Below, piece after piece: positions 1 to 10,199 of a DNA stretch of 64,000 nucleotides (the stretch's first letter is position 1; each line of letters opens with the position of its first letter). The stretch covers positions 27,156,001 through 27,220,000 of the forward strand of contig CM075943.1 in NCBI GenBank assembly GCA_038030265.1. Direction: 5' to 3'. The notes beneath the pieces are model-generated. The model made no database searches and had not been told where the DNA came from. It was given only the letters and a program-made list of their open reading frames with translations. The translations under genes and the position numbers were made by a program. The DNA comes from Corythucha ciliata. Taxonomy: Eukaryota; Arthropoda; Insecta; Hemiptera; Tingidae.

Positions 1-780
1 TGTTAATCTCGTCGTTCTTATAACCGACAAGGGACAGCGTTGGGTCAAATGAGGCCCAATAGTCTGGGATTCTGGAAGCAGCCCTCAAGGAACTAGGAAA
101 GTGCGAAAAAAACCGCGCCAAAACGACTTTTGGACTGTTGAAGTTGTCCGCTCCATCCATCCATTAATCTTAGGTCATGTTTTCAAGCAACCTATTTAAT
201 TCGCTGTGCTTGTGAGGTGGTTATTTCCTTGTGAACTCTTAAACCTGTTTTTGACGACCTAATTTTGGACCGAAAAATGTAATTATTAAAAACTTATTTT
301 CGTATTATCTACTTGTTATTTGTTGTTGCTGGTTTTCCCGTACGGAAATGTGCAGTTTTCTAGGAAATTTAGGGAATAAGCCTTTTTTTTGGTTGATTAC
401 CAGCTAACCCCTCCCCACCCGAATAAGGAAAAACTCGTTCCCAAAACTGGATCAGGAAAAACTCTTGGCACCTTGGTGTAGGTAGAGAGGGTGGCATGTG
501 TGAGCAGTTGCCCTCTTCCACTCACTTTGAAGCGACACCGGATTGGGGCGGCTTCTCTCCCCTAGACATCAGTGAAAAATGGGTGTCTGCTGACCGGGAA
601 TTTTCTAAAACTGGAAAAGCCTGGGAAGTTCGTGAATTTTTAAAGAAAAGAAGGAGGAAATGGCAAAGTCCCTTCGTCTCCCTTTAATAGAGCGATATAG
701 TACGACTAAGGCTCATTCGCTCCTTTTTATAATAATAAATTATTATTATTATTATCGTTTATAGTGTCATTGCGAATTGT
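1..780. other. non-coding stretch, nothing recognised
   Basis: No open frame longer than about 60 codons and no repeat structure beyond a short TTA run near 740-755. A 63-codon plus-strand frame at 496-687 resembles nothing I know and is treated as chance. Confidence 0.5.
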
Positions 781-839
781 AAATTTTCCAATTTTCAGGA
801 CGCGGCGAGGCGACAGGTCAATCCATTTTGAGAGAGTGA

Positions 840-1528
840 GCGTTTGCTATTTTCGGAGCACGAATTTTCCGAGTAGCCATTTTTAGGACTAGAATATTCT
901 GTTTGGCCATTGTTTAGGACGCTAATAGGCAGTCAAGATATTTTAGCGCGAGATTTCGTTCGATCATGAAGTGCTTGTAACTTAATGGGGGGGGGGGGGT
1001 CACTAGTTGGTTAGGTGGAGACTACCCCTCTATTCGGTGCAGAAACGAACGGTCAGTTTAATTGTTTGAAGCCCGGGAATATTTGCCATTTTCCAGATGT
1101 GGATACCGAGTTGGACAATTTTTGGAGTGTGAATGGTCAGTTTTGCTATTTTCAGGGCCCGAATCGTCAGTTTAAGAACACTTTAAAGGCATGAATCGCC
1201 AGTTTGACTATTTTTAGTGGACGAATCGGCAGCTTTATCAAGTTTAGGATGCGAACGGTTAGTTTAGCTACCAAAGCACTAATCGTCAGTTTTACAATTG
1301 TTATGACGCAGGTACTTCGTTTCGCCTGTTTTATAGCGCGAATAGTCAGTCAAGCCGTTTCTATGTATAGGGCGAAAGGTCTGTTTGTGAATTGCCAGTT
1401 TGGCTATTTTCAGAGCGCGAGTTGTCACGTTGTTTATTTTTTGGTCGCGAATGGCCAGTTTAGAACTTTCAAAGCATGAATCGTCTATTTTGCCATTGCG
1501 AGTGATCAGTGTGGTCATTTTCCGAGCG
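840..1528. repeat. degenerate tandem array, about 30-bp period (left part)
   Basis: A motif like GCGAATCGTCAGTTTTGCTA recurs at about 1131, 1161, 1193, 1223, 1253 and 1280, a spacing of roughly 27-32 bp. Each unit has a T-rich stretch (TTTTGCTATTTT) followed by a GC-rich GCGAAT segment. Units are highly diverged, so this is an old minisatellite-like array. Overlapping short ORFs on both strands here are by-products of the periodicity. The array continues beyond the inserted MITE at 1533-1923. A G13 run lies inside it at 987-999. Confidence 0.75.
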
Positions 1529-1532
1529 TTAA

Positions 1533-1923
1533 GGGGGGGGGGGTTCAGGCGGGTTTCCTCGACCCCTTCCCAGTCAGCCCTCGCCTAAACTTAGCACATA
1601 AATGTTGGCTCCATTTCTGCACCAAAATTCGATTTCAAAATCTAATTTTAATCTTCGGGAAGTTCTACAGTGACGTTAGATCTTGCTTTTTCAAATTTTA
1701 TCCCTAAAATAACCCCAAAGCACTTTAGAATTGTAATGTGTTAAGATAATTTCAGGGATGAAATTTGGAAAAGCAAGATCTAACATCACTGTAGAACTTC
1801 CTGAAGATTAAAATTGAACTTTGAAATCGAATGTTGATGCAGAAATGGAGCCAAAATTTATGTGCAAAGTTTAGGCGAGGGGCGACTGGGAAAGGATCGA
1901 GGAAACCCGCCTGAAACCCCCCC
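1533..1923. mobile_element. foldback MITE with TTAA target duplication (piggyBac-like)
   Basis: This is a 391-bp inverted-repeat element. The left arm begins with G11 then TTCAGGCGGGTTTCC, and the right arm ends GGAAACCCGCCTGAA then C7. The arms match over about 165 bp on each side of a short centre near 1700-1755, so the whole element can fold into one hairpin. TTAA is present on both sides (1529-1532 and 1924-1927), the target preference of piggyBac-type transposases. It has no coding capacity. It interrupts the 30-bp array and is therefore younger than it. Confidence 0.85.
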
Positions 1924-1927
1924 TTAA

Positions 1928-2040
1928 TTGCCATTTTTACATTTTTTAGGGCACACATTTTTAGTTCAGCAATTTTCAAGGTGCCAATCGCTATTTTGAG
2001 GCGCGAATAGTTAGCTATTTTTAGGAGGGTATTGGCGAAT
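1928..2040. repeat. degenerate 30-bp array (right part)
   Basis: The pattern of the left part resumes after the MITE: CCATTTTTACATTTTTTAGGG, then GCAATTTTCAAGGTGCCAATCG, then CTATTTTGAGGCGCGAATAG. It fades out near the TTGGCGAATG at about 2040. Confidence 0.65.
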
Positions 2041-2104
2041 GAAACTATCACTTGCTGCGCTAGTGTTCTTGATAGTGTAAGCAGTATTTGTTATCAATTT
2101 GAGG

Positions 2105-2195
2105 GTTAGTGTCACGCGAGATTTTCTTTTCTCCCCTCGAGGTGGTGGAGGAGTGTTAGTCGCTCTGAGCTGCCCGCAAAACTGGGTGCACGGCT
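2105..2195 (+). repeat. about 90-bp dispersed repeat, copy 1
   Basis: This segment, running from the GTGTCACGCGAGATTTTC end to the GCCCGCAAAACTGGGTG end, recurs in inverted orientation at about 8524-8613 with only a few differences. The two copies bracket the foldback cluster. The family is not recognised. A shorter echo of its CGAGATTTTCTTTTCTC part lies at about 2228. Confidence 0.8.
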
Positions 2196-2625
2196 TATTA
2201 GGTTTTTAGGTGGGAGAACGAACGCCGAGATTTTCTTTTCTCGAAGTGCTCGTGTTCATCCCCATCCACCCGTCGCTACTACTCTAGTACTATTCAAAGC
2301 GCTCTAGCAATTTGCAAAGAATAATATGAATCTCCATTTTCTTAAACCAAGGCGTAGAAAAATTATACTATACTTCTTTGTTTCATCATTCTAAGTGATC
2401 AATACAACTGAATGACAGCATCCAAATAAAAATCCTCCAGGGTTGCAGTTTCACTTACGTTAGTTTGCTTGTGGGGGAAATCTGATAAATACATACCATA
2501 AAATTACAGAATCGTACCGTCTAGCACTTGACCCACCAGTTATGTGTTCGTGTTTGTAATTTCCAACTCGTGACGAAACAGATGAAACTTCAGACAATAC
2601 CGGATGAAGGAAATAAAACCCTATA

Positions 2626-4642
2626 CAGGGTGTTCATAAATTACCTCGACAGAGAAAGTATGGTGATAGTACACCTCATTTGTGATCGAAATTACTATTT
2701 GAAGTTTTTTGGAATTCCTCTTGGTTTTCGAGATATCATCAATTTCGTGTTTTTTTGGTGACCCTCTGTTTTTTTTCGACAAGTGACTAGTACGGCATCA
2801 CCAACAGGTGCTAGACTAAAAGTAAATAGCTCATTGAAAAGAGCACAAAATTTCCTTCATTATTGGTCCTCTACTCAATAAAATTACACCAAGGCCCTAG
2901 CCGCTAGGGCATGCGATATCCGAAGGAAACTCGTTATTCGCATTTCTGCCCAATTTTCATCAGCGATTTTCATCATTTCGTCAAAGGAAAATATTTTTTT
3001 GCATTCATAGGGAAAACTTCCTTATGATGTTAGCTTTCCAATGACGTACAATAGTTACCAGTTTTCACCATCTAGTGAAGAGGTAGAAGCAATAAACGAG
3101 CCCAAAACTGAAAAATAACCCGCAATCAGGCCCCATTGAATGAGGAGAATCCAGCTCTGATTACTGGTTCCTAACGGATGAGACATACGGATTCAAGCGG
3201 TCAGCTAAATCTAACTCCAATTTACGTTGGTGAGTTGAAATTGGGTAGTGGTGAAGCTTAAAATATCGTTAGTGGATTGGGCTTCATGGACCAGTAAGGT
3301 GGTCACCTTGACCGCCCAACCCGCCATGGATTTTTCTGGGATTCTAGGTTTTCTCCTTGTTGTCGAATGCAAAAATTGGCCCTCCGCATAAATGCGGACC
3401 TCCAGTCATCGCCTCTGGATTTACTCGCACGATTCTCGAATACGTACGATTCTCAAGCTCCTTTCTAGTCGCAACTGGTTTTTGGTAGACCAGTTTTAGA
3501 TGACCTAATAAATAAAAATTCAAGGGTGGTTTGTTGTCAGGACAATCCACTACTCGCCGATGTAAATCAGCGTAACTTAGCGGTGGTGGTGAAGCTAAAA
3601 TATCGCTAGCGGATTTGGCTTCATGGACCAGTAAGGTGCTCACCGAAAAGTCCTGTCCTGACCTCCAACCACCCATGGATTTTTATTTACTAGGTCATCT
3701 AAAGCTGGTCTACCAACAACCAGTTGCGACCAGGGGCTGTGAAAATGCCACAAGATGCGGTTGCTAGGACGGGATAGTGTTATTTCTTATTCATCGTCCT
3801 TGGATCCCGCTAGCGGCATTTTTTCCCGAGAAGCCCCAGAGAGGAGCTTGAGAATCGTACGTACTCCAGAATCGTGCGAGGAAATCCAGAGGCGGCGACT
3901 GGAGGTGCAACGTGCATCTAATGCAGATGTGCGGAGGGCCGATTTTTGCATTCGATTTTCGCGTTCGTGGGTTGCGGGTCAGGGTGACCACTGGTCCATG
4001 AAGCCCAATCCTCTAACGATATTTTAAGCTTCACCACTACCTAATTTCAACTCACCAACGTAAATTAGCGATAGATTTAGCTGACCGCTTGAACCCGTAT
4101 GTCTCATCCGTTGGAAACGAGTAATCAGAGCTGGTTTTACCTCATTCAAATCCTCATTGCGGGTTATTTTTCAGTTTTGGACTCGTTTATTGCTTCTACC
4201 TCTTCACTAGATGGTGAAAACTGGTAACTGTTGTACGTCATTGGAAAGCTAACATCATAAGGAAGTTTTCCCTATGAATGCAAAAAAATATTTTCCTTTG
4301 ACGAAATGGTGAAAATTGGGCAGAAATGCGAATAACGAGTTTCCTTCGGATATCTCATGCCCTAGTGGCTAGGGCCTTGGTGTAATTTTATTGAGTAGAG
4401 GACCAATAATGAAGGAAATTTTGTGCTCTTTTCAATGAGCTATTTACTTTTAGTCTAGCACCTGTTGGTGATGCCGTACTAGTCACTTGTCGAAAAAAAC
4501 AGAGGGCCACCAAAAAAACACGAAATTGACGATATCTCGAAAACCAAGAGGAATTCCAAAAAACCTCAAATAGTAATTTCGATCACAAATGAGGTGTACT
4601 ATCACCATACTTTCTCTGTCGAGGTAATTTATGAACACCCTG
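2626..4642. mobile_element. 2.0 kb mariner-like foldback element (TA target sites)
   Basis: The element begins CAGGGTGTTCATAAATTACC and ends with the inverted complement. It is flanked by TA at 2624-2625 and 4643-4644, as expected for Tc1/mariner insertion. The arms correspond over most of their length; for example 2626-2768 pairs with about 4500-4642 at high identity and 3240-3400 pairs with 3910-4035. A smaller inner inverted repeat (3466-3530 against 3677-3735) lies near the centre. No transposase is visible. The 110-codon minus-strand frame at 3344-3676 spans this inner palindrome, matches nothing known to me, and is probably fortuitous. Confidence 0.85.
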
Positions 4643-5002
4643 TAGTCTTTCCACTGTACAACTCTGATTTTGCATTCGAATGGAGAACTTCACAATTTAT
4701 TTTCAGTTCAGACAATATTTTCCCCTAAGCCCTATGAATTCGTGATTTAGTCCACCGTAACTGACGTGCATGGCACTACCCCCTCCCACCTTAAGATTCT
4801 ATTGTCTCACCTGTATTGAAAATTGTTGGTGATTTTTCTAGCAAAATGCAAAATTGAGAATTTTGGGTCGAAGTGAAAGGCCTGCATCTCATTGACACTT
4901 CAGCTAATTTCCCGGCAACAGCCAATCGCCCCCCCCCCCCATCATGGATTTAGGAATTTAAAGTACATATATTTTTGAATTATGGGACATACCCATATTA
5001 TT

Positions 5003-5349
5003 AGGGGTATTCACGTCAACCATCGTACTGTTTGTAGTTTTGTACTTGCGTTGTTGCTAAGATCTGTTTTTAGGGAAGTCTAAAATGGAATCATCTTGTC
5101 ATTCATTTCGTCCGGGGCATATTTTAAACTCATTCATTCGAAACTTGATTTCCCTGGGGGCCTATTCTCTAACTTTTTTCATAGCAATGTTGTTATTTCA
5201 TTCATTTGTTTGAAGAAAATGAATAAAATAGAAACATTGCTACGAAAAACAAATTGATTTTTTGTTAGAGAATAGGCCCCCTGGTAACAAAAATCTGACT
5301 ACGCAATTACGAAACTACAAACAGTACGAAAGTTGACGTGAATACCCCT
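5003..5349. mobile_element. MITE with AGGGGTATTCACGTCAAC terminal repeats
   Basis: The terminal inverted repeats pair 5003-5040 with about 5310-5349. They share AGGGGTATTCACGTCAAC and a CGTACTGTTTGTAGTTT block. The 8 bases outside each end (ATATTATT and ATTGTATT) match at six of eight positions, which hints at a decayed hAT-type 8-bp duplication. A second MITE is nested inside at 5158-5279. The element is non-coding. Confidence 0.75.
5158..5279. mobile_element. nested 122-bp MITE with CCTGG target duplication
   Basis: The ends are GGGCCTATTCTCTAAC and GTTAGAGAATAGGCCC. A perfect 5-bp direct repeat CCTGG flanks it (5153-5157 and 5280-5284). The subterminal CATAGCAATGTT / AACATTGCTACG segments also pair. 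It sits inside the 5003-5349 MITE and is younger. The same terminal motif appears on the 1.07 kb element at 35.04-36.11 kb and on a fragment at about 9122-9190. Confidence 0.8.
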
Positions 5350-5433
5350 ATTGTATTGGGGTCGTCGTAAGTAATTATGCATTCGAAAAATTTCCGAAGC
5401 AGAAATTAAAGCCGGAATTAGGCTAATACAAGT

Positions 5434-5739
5434 GTGGTCATCAACGAACTTTTTCAATTCATCAGGGGAATTTTCGATGCAGCAAAAAAAACGAAATTTA
5501 ACAAAAGGCTTACGCTCCTCATTGGAGAATCTTTGTTAGAGAATCTTCTGATGATCGAGACGAAGCTAAATCTGGGATTAATGCTGAAATTTGGCCGTTA
5601 CATGAGAAAAACATGAATGTGGGAGGGGGTTGTAAATTTAAAAATTGAACCGGAAGTATCACATAAGGTATGGATCGCATGCCCAAGCCCATTGAATTTT
5701 AAAGCTGGGCTTTGAACAAATGTGCGGTGTAACAGGTAA
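5434..5739. other. non-coding spacer with one short open frame
   Basis: A 60-codon plus-strand frame at 5434-5616 is not recognisable and lies between MITEs. I see no other structure. Confidence 0.3.
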
Positions 5740-5888
5740 TAGGCCCAAATTCATAGTCGTCCCTTGAAGAAAATATTCCCTTGAGGAGTTGAGGGACTTC
5801 AAATCAGTCATTCTATTTTGTGAATCATCTGTTTTAATTCGAGTAAAGTAAATATTTTCCTCAAGGGACGACTATGAATTAGGGCCTT
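5740..5888. mobile_element. 149-bp MITE with TAGGCCC ends
   Basis: TAGGCCCAAATTCATAGTCG at the left pairs with CGACTATGAATTAGGGCCTT at the right. The next block (TCCCTTGA... against ...TCAAGGGA) extends the pairing. The ends resemble those of the MITE at 9191-9335 (a shared GGCCCGTATTCATAGTC-like core), so the two are probably the same family. No clear target duplication is seen. Confidence 0.8.
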
Positions 5889-6816
5889 GGAATCAATTGG
5901 TTTGTGTTGTGCTGTAGGAATTTTTTGAGTACGTGCTAGGTAGCCCAGTAAAATAAGGTGTTGAAGGTTGCAATAATTAGGGTAGATGATTTTTTTATTT
6001 CATGTTGTTGGGGATGGTGTAGGTATGATGTGTTCCAATTGTTGACCTCGAAAAACCTCGGGATCATCCTTGAATTCGGGAAAGACGGCGTAATTTTTTG
6101 ATTTTTTTCGGGTTTAGGCACTTTTTTTGCTTAAGTAGCCATTTCTCGGCTGTGACTACAAAGTAACATTTCAAAGAAGACAAAATTTCCGACAAAACTA
6201 GTCCAAAGCGGGATCTGGAGGTATCAAAGTATCTAAGATAGAGATCGTCAAATGTAGGATAACTTTTCAAAAGTGACAAATGATGTTGATGTTTCCATGT
6301 CTTCATCATCTGTAACCATGTAGAATCATTTTAGTGGTCAAAATGGTACTCGGCCTTCAGATTTAGGCTAAACGTACCAACAAAGAGAAGGCAGAACGAT
6401 AACTGTCGCCCAAGAAGCTCCGTAACTACATTGATCAATAATGTATTGTTGATAGACTAAGTACTTCCTAATTGTATTAGTTGGTACGGCCATTACTCGT
6501 AGAAGGCTGTAATAAATGTTATCGGTTTTCGTTATTCGTGACCAAGTAGGATTCGTTTAATGGTCGTTTTCACAAAATTAGACCAGGACGACTTCTGTAG
6601 CACCAATGGGAGGGAGCAGGATCATTAGACATTTTTTTCGAAATGATTGGACCCATCCAAATTTCAATGGGCTCTTCTCGTTTCCCAACCAATTTTGAAC
6701 CTGAAATAGATCCGGCGACAGGAGATATGAAAAATCTCGTAATTATATAGAAAATAAGGAGATTATGGACCCCATCACGGCAGTATTTTGCTATACGTAT
6801 TTCGTCCTATATAAAG

Positions 6817-7819
6817 CAGTGGTTTTCAACCTTTTGCGGCTCACTACCCTCTAAATTCGGCTATAATTAATTTCTTCGCGACCCATGTGCATAATATACT
6901 ATTTAGGTGTGGGGAGGGGGGGGGCATTTGGTATTTTAGTGACTATACACGTCCCCAAACTCAACAGTGACTGCCACATTCACCATAGCAGAGAAAATTA
7001 TAGCTGTCGAAAGCCGGGGAAATTTGGGCTTTCAGTGGTGGATGTTATTTTTGCATCATCTATCAATACAAATATTATGGGTATACGCGGAAATCAACAG
7101 GCACTAATTGGATATTTAACTTATGGGCGACACTTGAACGCTGTGTGGAATTTATTGGGCTTTCAATCAGTGTACACTAATGGCGTTTTCCATTCAATGC
7201 AATACACTAGTGTGGTGCAAGGTTTTCCACCCGTCCTCTCTGAATTGAAACATATGTTTATGGAGAGGACACGGCAATACACTTGTGTAGTGTGTTGAAT
7301 GGAAATCGCTGTAATTGTATAATTGATCCAGCATGATCTCTCTCACTCAGATGATCGAAAATCCGTATCGGAGGCGTATCGAGAGCAGTGCATACAAATA
7401 TGCTGCAAATATTTCAGCATGTGGCAGGCTCCACAGAAGGCGTCGCGTCGAGCCTTGCCGTTTTATTAAGATATACGCTACAAATTCTGTGATTATATGT
7501 ATCTCACGATTATACGACACATTAGTCCCTCGGACCAAATTACATGTTCGAAAGCAGGGTATACCTGGGGATTTTAGGATTGACTTTCCCGTCTCGATTT
7601 GACTTTTTGCCTGAGAGCACTGTTTCACGCTCTCTCTGAAATTTTAAATGGGTAAATGAAATAATAAACTTGAACTATGCAGCCTAAGGTGAATAAAGAA
7701 AGTAACGGTAGCAAAACATAAAATAGTGGGGAGGGCACGGCCCTTTAGGACAAAATTATGGGTCTGTGAGGAGATTCAGACGCAGAAAAAGCCCGCCACC
7801 CATTGGTAGAGAACCACTA
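6817..7819. mobile_element. hAT-like non-autonomous element (CAGTGGTTTTCAACC end)
   Basis: The left end CAGTGGTTTTCAACCTTTTG followed by GCGGCTCACTACCC resembles the ends of hAT elements in many animals (a CAGTGGTTCTCAACC-type terminus). The right end GAGAACCACTA is the inverse. No convincing 8-bp target duplication is visible. The interior has a 137-codon frame (6885-7298) and an 89-codon frame (7333-7602), neither of them transposase-like. A smaller MITE is nested at about 7168-7312. Confidence 0.6.
7168..7312. mobile_element. about 145-bp MITE nested in the hAT-like element
   Basis: ATGGCGTTTTCCATTCAATG at the left pairs with GAATGGAAATCGCTGT at the right. The following ACACTAGTGT / ACACTTGTGTAG blocks also pair. 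It is non-coding. Boundaries are approximate. Confidence 0.6.
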
Positions 7820-8523
7820 TCAAACACTGGGGTAACAAGTCGTTTGGCCTCATTTTTGAAGATTCAGTCTAGTCTAGCAAAATAATTAGTACTATCATGA
7901 TCATTAAAGGTTTCTACAATGTCACAGCTAACGAAAACGAAGAACCATAGACAGCATTTCGGTCTGTTGACAAATTTGCCAAAATTTGACGAGCTGTATC
8001 TTAGAAACGATAATACATTTAGAACCTGCTTTAGGCTGGTTTTCTCAGACATTTTCTCTACTTTGAAAAGTTACTTCGAAGTCACAACCGAAAAATTGCT
8101 AGTTTAGCGTGAAAGAGCCAAAACCCCAAAAAAGTCCCATATTTTTGTGGTTTTCCGAGAATTCCAGGATGATCCCGATGTCTTTCGAGGTCAACAATTT
8201 GAACACGTCATACCTGCACCATCCCAGACAACATAAAAAAAAAATATCATCTACCCTAATTATTGCAACCTGACCCCCCTTTTTAGTTCTTATTTTACTG
8301 GACTATAGGTGACCATTTAACTAAAAAAAATTATTATTTAGTCTGGGAGAGTAGGCACTCTTCCATAATTATAAATAAGTATTTACAATTATTTTTCATT
8401 GTAAGTAACGAAAAAGGCATTGTCGTCAACAGTGAAAGGGTTTCGGGAATTCGGGATGCGTGATTTTCCACCACTATTCTGGAAAATAAAAATCCGAACC
8501 GGCGAGTTACATGAGTCGAAAGG

Positions 8524-8613
8524 GGACACCCAGTTTTGCGGGCAGCTCAGAGCGACTAACACTCCTCCACCACCACGAGGGGAGAAAAGAAAATCTCGCT
8601 AGTGTCACAGGCA
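8524..8613 (-). repeat. about 90-bp dispersed repeat, copy 2 (inverted)
   Basis: This is the reverse complement of 2105-2195 with few differences, including the CACCCAGTTTTGCGGGCAGC and GGGGAGAAAAGAAAATCTCG blocks. The 60- and 72-codon frames overlapping it on both strands are unrecognised. Confidence 0.8.
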
Positions 8614-9121
8614 TTGCTGATAGCAAAGTTGTATAGATACCAAGTTGCTTCGCTTGTGATAACGCGTGGTTCTCAAGGTCGAAGGGAAAATCGCTCCCGT
8701 CAGAGAGGTCTGGCTCCGCTAGCACGTCTATTTTGTAATAGCAGTAAATGAGTGCAAGTGTGTTATTTTATGTTTTTCTTGTTCCAATGGTTAATTAAAC
8801 ACCTAATTTGAGAATTAAAATGATTTGAACGCACATTTAGGAGCTTACGATGACTAAGTCAGTAATATTGGAGTTTATATTGCAGCACAGAACACGGCTA
8901 TCTAAAATTGCTAGCATTATTTTTCAAGTGTAAAATGTTATGAACATTACTTCTGAATCAAAATGCTGATAGTTTTAGATATAGGACTCATCATTCGTGG
9001 GAAGAAAAGAAACACGCTTTTATCCCGTGGGGCTCGTAGTACGGCATAAATGCATTTATGTTCGAGCTCGAAAACGTAAGGCCACTACTTCTGCTTAAGT
9101 TATTAAAATTCGGGCAATTAA

Positions 9122-9190
9122 GCGGCCTTATTCTCCAACGAAATAGAAACTTTACTTAGGTAGAAACATTGAAATCTCATTTATGAAATC
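9122..9190 (+). repeat. fragment of the GGCCTTATTCTC MITE family
   Basis: CGGCCTTATTCTCCAACGAA followed by an ATAGAAAC block matches the terminal part of the families at 5158 and 35040. No matching right end is present, so this copy is truncated or split by the adjacent MITE. Confidence 0.5.
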
Positions 9191-9335
9191 TAGGCACGTA
9201 TTCAAAGACATTTCTTAAAGTTCAATTTCCCTAAGTGTACGTCTAAACAGCTGCTTTTTTTTCTAACAACAACTGATTAGATTTTTACTTAGGAGAATTT
9301 TTTTAACTTAAGTAGCGACTATGAATACGGGCCTA
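9191..9335. mobile_element. 145-bp MITE with TAGGCACGTATTCA ends
   Basis: TAGGCACGTATTCA pairs with TGAATACGGGCCTA. The inner AAGTTCAATTTCCCTAAGT-type and ACTTAGGAGAATTTTTTTAA-type halves are also complementary. Same family type as 5740-5888. Confidence 0.75.
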
Positions 9336-9338
9336 AAA

Positions 9339-9520
9339 CCGGCCACTCACGTGCAGTTTGACTTGTCAGTTCAAACTGCACAGTTTAATCTGTCAGTTTG
9401 GACTGTTCAGTTCAGTCCCCCACACACGTACAGTTCAATTCTTCAGTTAACATAGTGGATTCGAATGAGCAGGACCGTATTGCCGTTCTCGGTTTAATTT
9501 GTGCAGTTATTCGGCCAAAT
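9339..9520 (-). mobile_element. half copy of the CAGTTTGAACTG-rich MITE
   Basis: Starting with GGCCACTCACGTGCAGTTTG, this segment is close to the reverse complement of the right half of the element at 61203-61616. The match includes the CCCCCACACACGTACAGTTC block and the GTTAACATAGTGGATTCGAA / GAACGGCAATACGGTCC region. The other half is missing here. Confidence 0.8.
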
Positions 9521-9739
9521 TGGTACGTCCTTTAAAAGGCCAACGTCTAGCCTCTCTTATGAGAAGATGCTGGCCACCCCGGCCCCGTATCGTTACGGAC
9601 TTCTCGAATCCTGAAAGAATACACCAAAAGAAATTTTTGAGGCACTTTTGAAGTTGGGTAGAATTTTGCCACTATTTTGCCCTTTTCTACCTTTATTTCA
9701 TGTACATATAAATAAAAACTTACCTCCATGCTCCGTTGA

Positions 9740-10100
9740 AAATGAAATCACACGTGATTTCTCGTACCAAACAATTCGCAAGGTTCGAGAGACGAGGATG
9801 ACGAGAGCTATTCGAGTCCAAACCGAAAACAAAACGACCATATGAAAAACTATTTAGTCAGTATTAATTTAACAAGCTGCAGATGCGAAATCGCATCGAG
9901 TTCGAGACGACCAAAACGACCCATGTGTAGACGGTTTTATAACATACGAGAAAAATCACTTCGAGTTCGAGACGAGAACGAGACGACCCGTGTGTGGAAC
10001 AAATTCATTTACATTGAAAACAATGTTAAAAAGTAAATCGCGTCGAGCATTTCGACTCCACGTCGAGTTCGAGCCGAGTACGAGGCGACCCGTGTGTGGA
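9740..10100. repeat. CGAGTTCGAGACGAG subterminal repeats
   Basis: The motif TCGAGTTCGAGACGA with a following GACGACCCGTGTGTGGA recurs at about 9898, 9960-10000 and 10060-10100. Repeated short motifs ending in CCCGTGTGTGGAGGGCCTAA look like the subterminal region of a hAT-type MITE. The opposite end was not identified. Two short frames here are artefacts of the repeats. Confidence 0.5.
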
Positions 10101-10102
10101 GG

Positions 10103-10195
10103 GCCTAACACAATTCGAGCTTAGAGAAAAAATGGGCTCCCCGACGGGATTTGAACCCGTTACGGGTTTTTCTCGAAGCTCGAATTGTGTTAGGC
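10103..10195. repeat. hairpin enclosing a tRNA T-arm and 3' acceptor-like segment
   Basis: GCCTAACACAATTCGAGCTT and following bases at 10103-10131 pair, with one mismatch, with 10167-10195. On the minus strand the loop contains a perfect T-arm (ACGGG, TTCAAAT, CCCGT) holding a canonical B box GGTTCAAATCC, then CGGGGAGCCCA, which resembles a tRNA 3' end. No A box, D-arm or anticodon arm is present, so it is not a tRNA gene. It could be a tRNA fragment captured within a foldback element, or the remnant of a tRNA-derived SINE. Confidence 0.6.
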
Positions 10196-10199
10196 TTTG

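Larger units (their letters stand above)
5938..8310. mobile_element. 2.4 kb inverted-repeat element with open frames in both arms
   Basis: The outer ends share CCAGTAAAATAAG (left at about 5944, right at about 8289 in inverse). The arms 5960-6305 and 7915-8270 are inverted copies, roughly two-thirds identical by eye. Each carries an open frame reading in the same sense relative to its own arm: 81 codons on the minus strand at 6064-6309 and 62 codons on the plus strand at 7919-8107. The two predicted peptides share about 24 of 44 aligned residues, including FDxLYLR, SLKxYF and EK motifs. I do not recognise the peptide. An inner hAT-like element occupies 6817-7819. Confidence 0.7.
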
